Source: a bacterium
Lineage (GTDB): Bacteria; Blakebacterota; Blakebacteria; Blakebacterales; Blakebacteraceae
Direction of reading: 5' to 3'
Assembly: GCA_025774615.1 (NCBI GenBank)
Contig: JALGVQ010000147.1
Location: 1-7,196 of the forward strand
DNA: 7,196 nt
Positions 6,801-7,196 of this stretch are shown here, in pieces. The stretch's first letter is position 1; the number at the start of each line of letters is the position of its first letter. The translations under genes were made by a program, and so were the position numbers. The notes under the pieces were generated by a model. That model worked only from the letters and a program-made list of their open reading frames with translations, did no database searches and was not told the DNA's origin.

Positions 6801-7180
6801 TCGTCGTGAACAACGGGATCGTTCTGATCGACTATGTTGATGTTCTGCGGACCCGTGACGGGCTGGAACGCCGGGAGGCGCTCATCAAGGGAGGGATGAC
6901 CAGGTTCCGGCCGGTGATACTGACGGCTATCACCACCGTGCTTGGTCTGATACCGATCGCGGTCGGCCTCAATTTTGACTTTTTCGGTCTCTATTCATCA
7001 CTGCATCCCGATCTCTTCTGGGGAGGAGCACAGGCAGCGATGTGGAGTCCGATGTCGCTCGCGGTTATCTCCGGTCTCACATTTGCCACATTCCTCACCC
7101 TCATCCTCACACCGGTGATGTATTCTCTGATGGATGATTTCGGCCTGGGGATGAAGAAACTCTTTTCGGGAAGGGAATAA
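3797..7180 (+). CDS. acrB-like: RND-family efflux permease, HAE-1/AcrB type, with variant ion-relay residues and two extra helices
   Basis: This 1127-residue inner-membrane pump exports substrate using an ion gradient; AcrB has about 1049 residues. TM1 (about 34-52) follows a 33-residue cytoplasmic N-terminus, longer than AcrB's. The first porter/docking domain spans about 53-355 (IYPGASPNDIESLITQPLEQ). TM2-TM6 are at about 360-377, 381-398, 405-428, 454-472 and 484-508. A basic stretch (517-526) and two extra hydrophobic helices (about 528-567) precede TM7 (597-615). The second porter domain spans 617-933, and TM8-TM12 are at about 937-955, 962-983, 989-1012, 1039-1056 and 1088-1109. TM4 reads LVDNAIVIVEN: D422 matches AcrB D407, but N423 replaces D408. 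TM10 reads GIVVNNGIVLIDY, with N1005 where AcrB has K940; T1043 and R1036 match T978 and R971. The HME metal-pump signature is absent, so drug- or lipid-like substrates are likelier. The ATGA overlap couples it to the adaptor gene. Confidence 0.95.
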   Translation: MNGQEGPVKSGRPNGEDLGRYKEIGLTSLAIRNPISVMVLVFIIVVMGLSSYSRIPKEAAPEITIPNIVVSTIYPGASPNDIESLITQPLEQELATIADIKVLTSSSVESASTVNVEFIAGIDMDEALRNVREKVDLAKSELPDEAEEPRVIEINMSDFPIMQINIAGDYNQVRLKEIAEKLQDELESIPQVLDVNLSGGLEREVQVNVDLPRLKYYNLTFSDVVFAIVAENVTIPGGSIDVGHLKYLVRVPGEFTNTELIRDIIVSTNEFDDRPVYVRDVAEVDFGFKERSSFARMDGKPVVTLSVSKRAGENIIETAELVKAEIEKIRPELPLGTQVTITGDQSVVIEDMVSNLENNIISGLILVVVVLLFFLGLRNALFVGVAIPLSMLLSFIIMDIAGMTMNMIVLFSLILALGMLVDNAIVIVENIYRYMEEGFDRVTAAKKASGEVAVPVIAATATTLAAFLPLAFWPGIVGEFMGYLPLTLIITLSSSLFVALVINPTLCSLFMSVQGSKRRRMTRGARGLILGVTGLVLLSVSALNLLTGVLFVATGVLLWLLYRLIFLPVGTFFLEIALPRFLRLYERQLGLALDHRWITLGVAIGALIITSMVFRMFNKGMEFFPENIPPDNMFVQLEAPVGTRVDFTDYLVSQVEKEVANLDGRTDFESVVATVGSVQGGFIGGSSENLATVAISLIDYNDREYDAFTTLEEMRSRIGQELAGADLSVEVEEMGPPTGLPVTIEIAGPDAATLAILGDQVVEILENSLVGPKLDGLESDLAEGRPELVVHVDRERAALFGLNTNQIGFEIRSAINGVEASTFRDGEDEYDVIVRLAEEYRQNLDALSDLTVMEEGQAIPLSSVATWEVAEGYGGINRKDQERMVVVSSEVRSGYRSTAVLMEVQQLLQPFTDSLPAGYSIVYAGENQDQEEAQEFLSQAFLIALFLISFILISQFNSVTKPFLILANIILSLVGVLLGLLLFQMPFDVIMTGVGIISLTGIVVNNGIVLIDYVDVLRTRDGLERREALIKGGMTRFRPVILTAITTVLGLIPIAVGLNFDFFGLYSSLHPDLFWGGAQAAMWSPMSLAVISGLTFATFLTLILTPVMYSLMDDFGLGMKKLFSGRE

Positions 7181-7196
7181 CCAGCCTGCAGGATAG
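7181..7196. other. Tail after the permease stop
   Basis: Only 16 bases remain. They include the 8-bp palindrome CCTGCAGG (7185-7192). No terminator or further gene can be judged, so it is unknown whether the operon continues. Confidence 0.4.

Noticed and set aside
3797-7180. Possibility that the permease is a CusA/CzcA-type heavy-metal pump
   Set aside because: The HME TM4 pattern with its single acidic residue and methionine relay is not seen, and TM4 (LVDNAIVIVEN) and TM10 follow the HAE-1 layout.

Overview
The window comes from a diderm (Gram-negative type) bacterium. It carries a complete three-part RND drug-efflux pump with a signal-peptide-bearing TolC-type outer-membrane channel and a lipoprotein adaptor, both of which need an outer membrane. 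Base composition is moderately GC-rich (by eye in the high 50s percent), and starts are preceded by GGAG-like Shine-Dalgarno sequences. The style of the proteins suggests an FCB-group or related environmental lineage: a large secreted BNR/Asp-box propeller protein, and an RND pump with the LVDNAIV and VVNNGIV motifs and an extended TM11-TM12 loop. This taxonomic reading is an inference from memory of such families and cannot be fixed from the window.

Layout: positions 1-836 (minus strand) hold the first 278 codons of a secreted or membrane-anchored BNR/Asp-box beta-propeller protein that runs off the left edge. Positions 837-1130 are a 294-bp divergent intergenic region. It has a very good extended -10 promoter and a strong 5'-UTR hairpin for the minus-strand gene. 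It also has operator-like inverted repeats, a weaker promoter candidate and two leader hairpins for the plus-strand genes. Positions 1131-7180 are a plus-strand operon: TolC-type channel, then (after a 90-bp gap) a periplasmic adaptor lipoprotein, then (with a 4-bp ATGA overlap) an RND permease of the HAE-1/AcrB type. Only 16 bases follow the permease stop, so the end of the operon cannot be judged.

How the genes work together: the permease in the inner membrane would use an ion gradient to move hydrophobic or amphiphilic compounds. The lipid-anchored adaptor would join it to the outer-membrane channel, so that substrate leaves the cell directly. The substrate cannot be read from sequence. 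No regulator gene lies in the window, although an operator-like palindrome sits in front of the operon. The BNR protein is a divergent neighbour with no evident mechanistic link.

The most unusual points are in the permease. Asn replaces the second Asp of the AcrB TM4 pair (D408) and the TM10 lysine (K940). A Lys/Arg-rich stretch plus two extra hydrophobic helices lies between TM6 and TM7, giving a predicted 14 rather than 12 membrane helices. The TM11-TM12 loop is longer than in AcrB. I see no CRISPR array, mobile element, RNA gene or clearly novel system; this is mainly an efflux operon with a variant permease.
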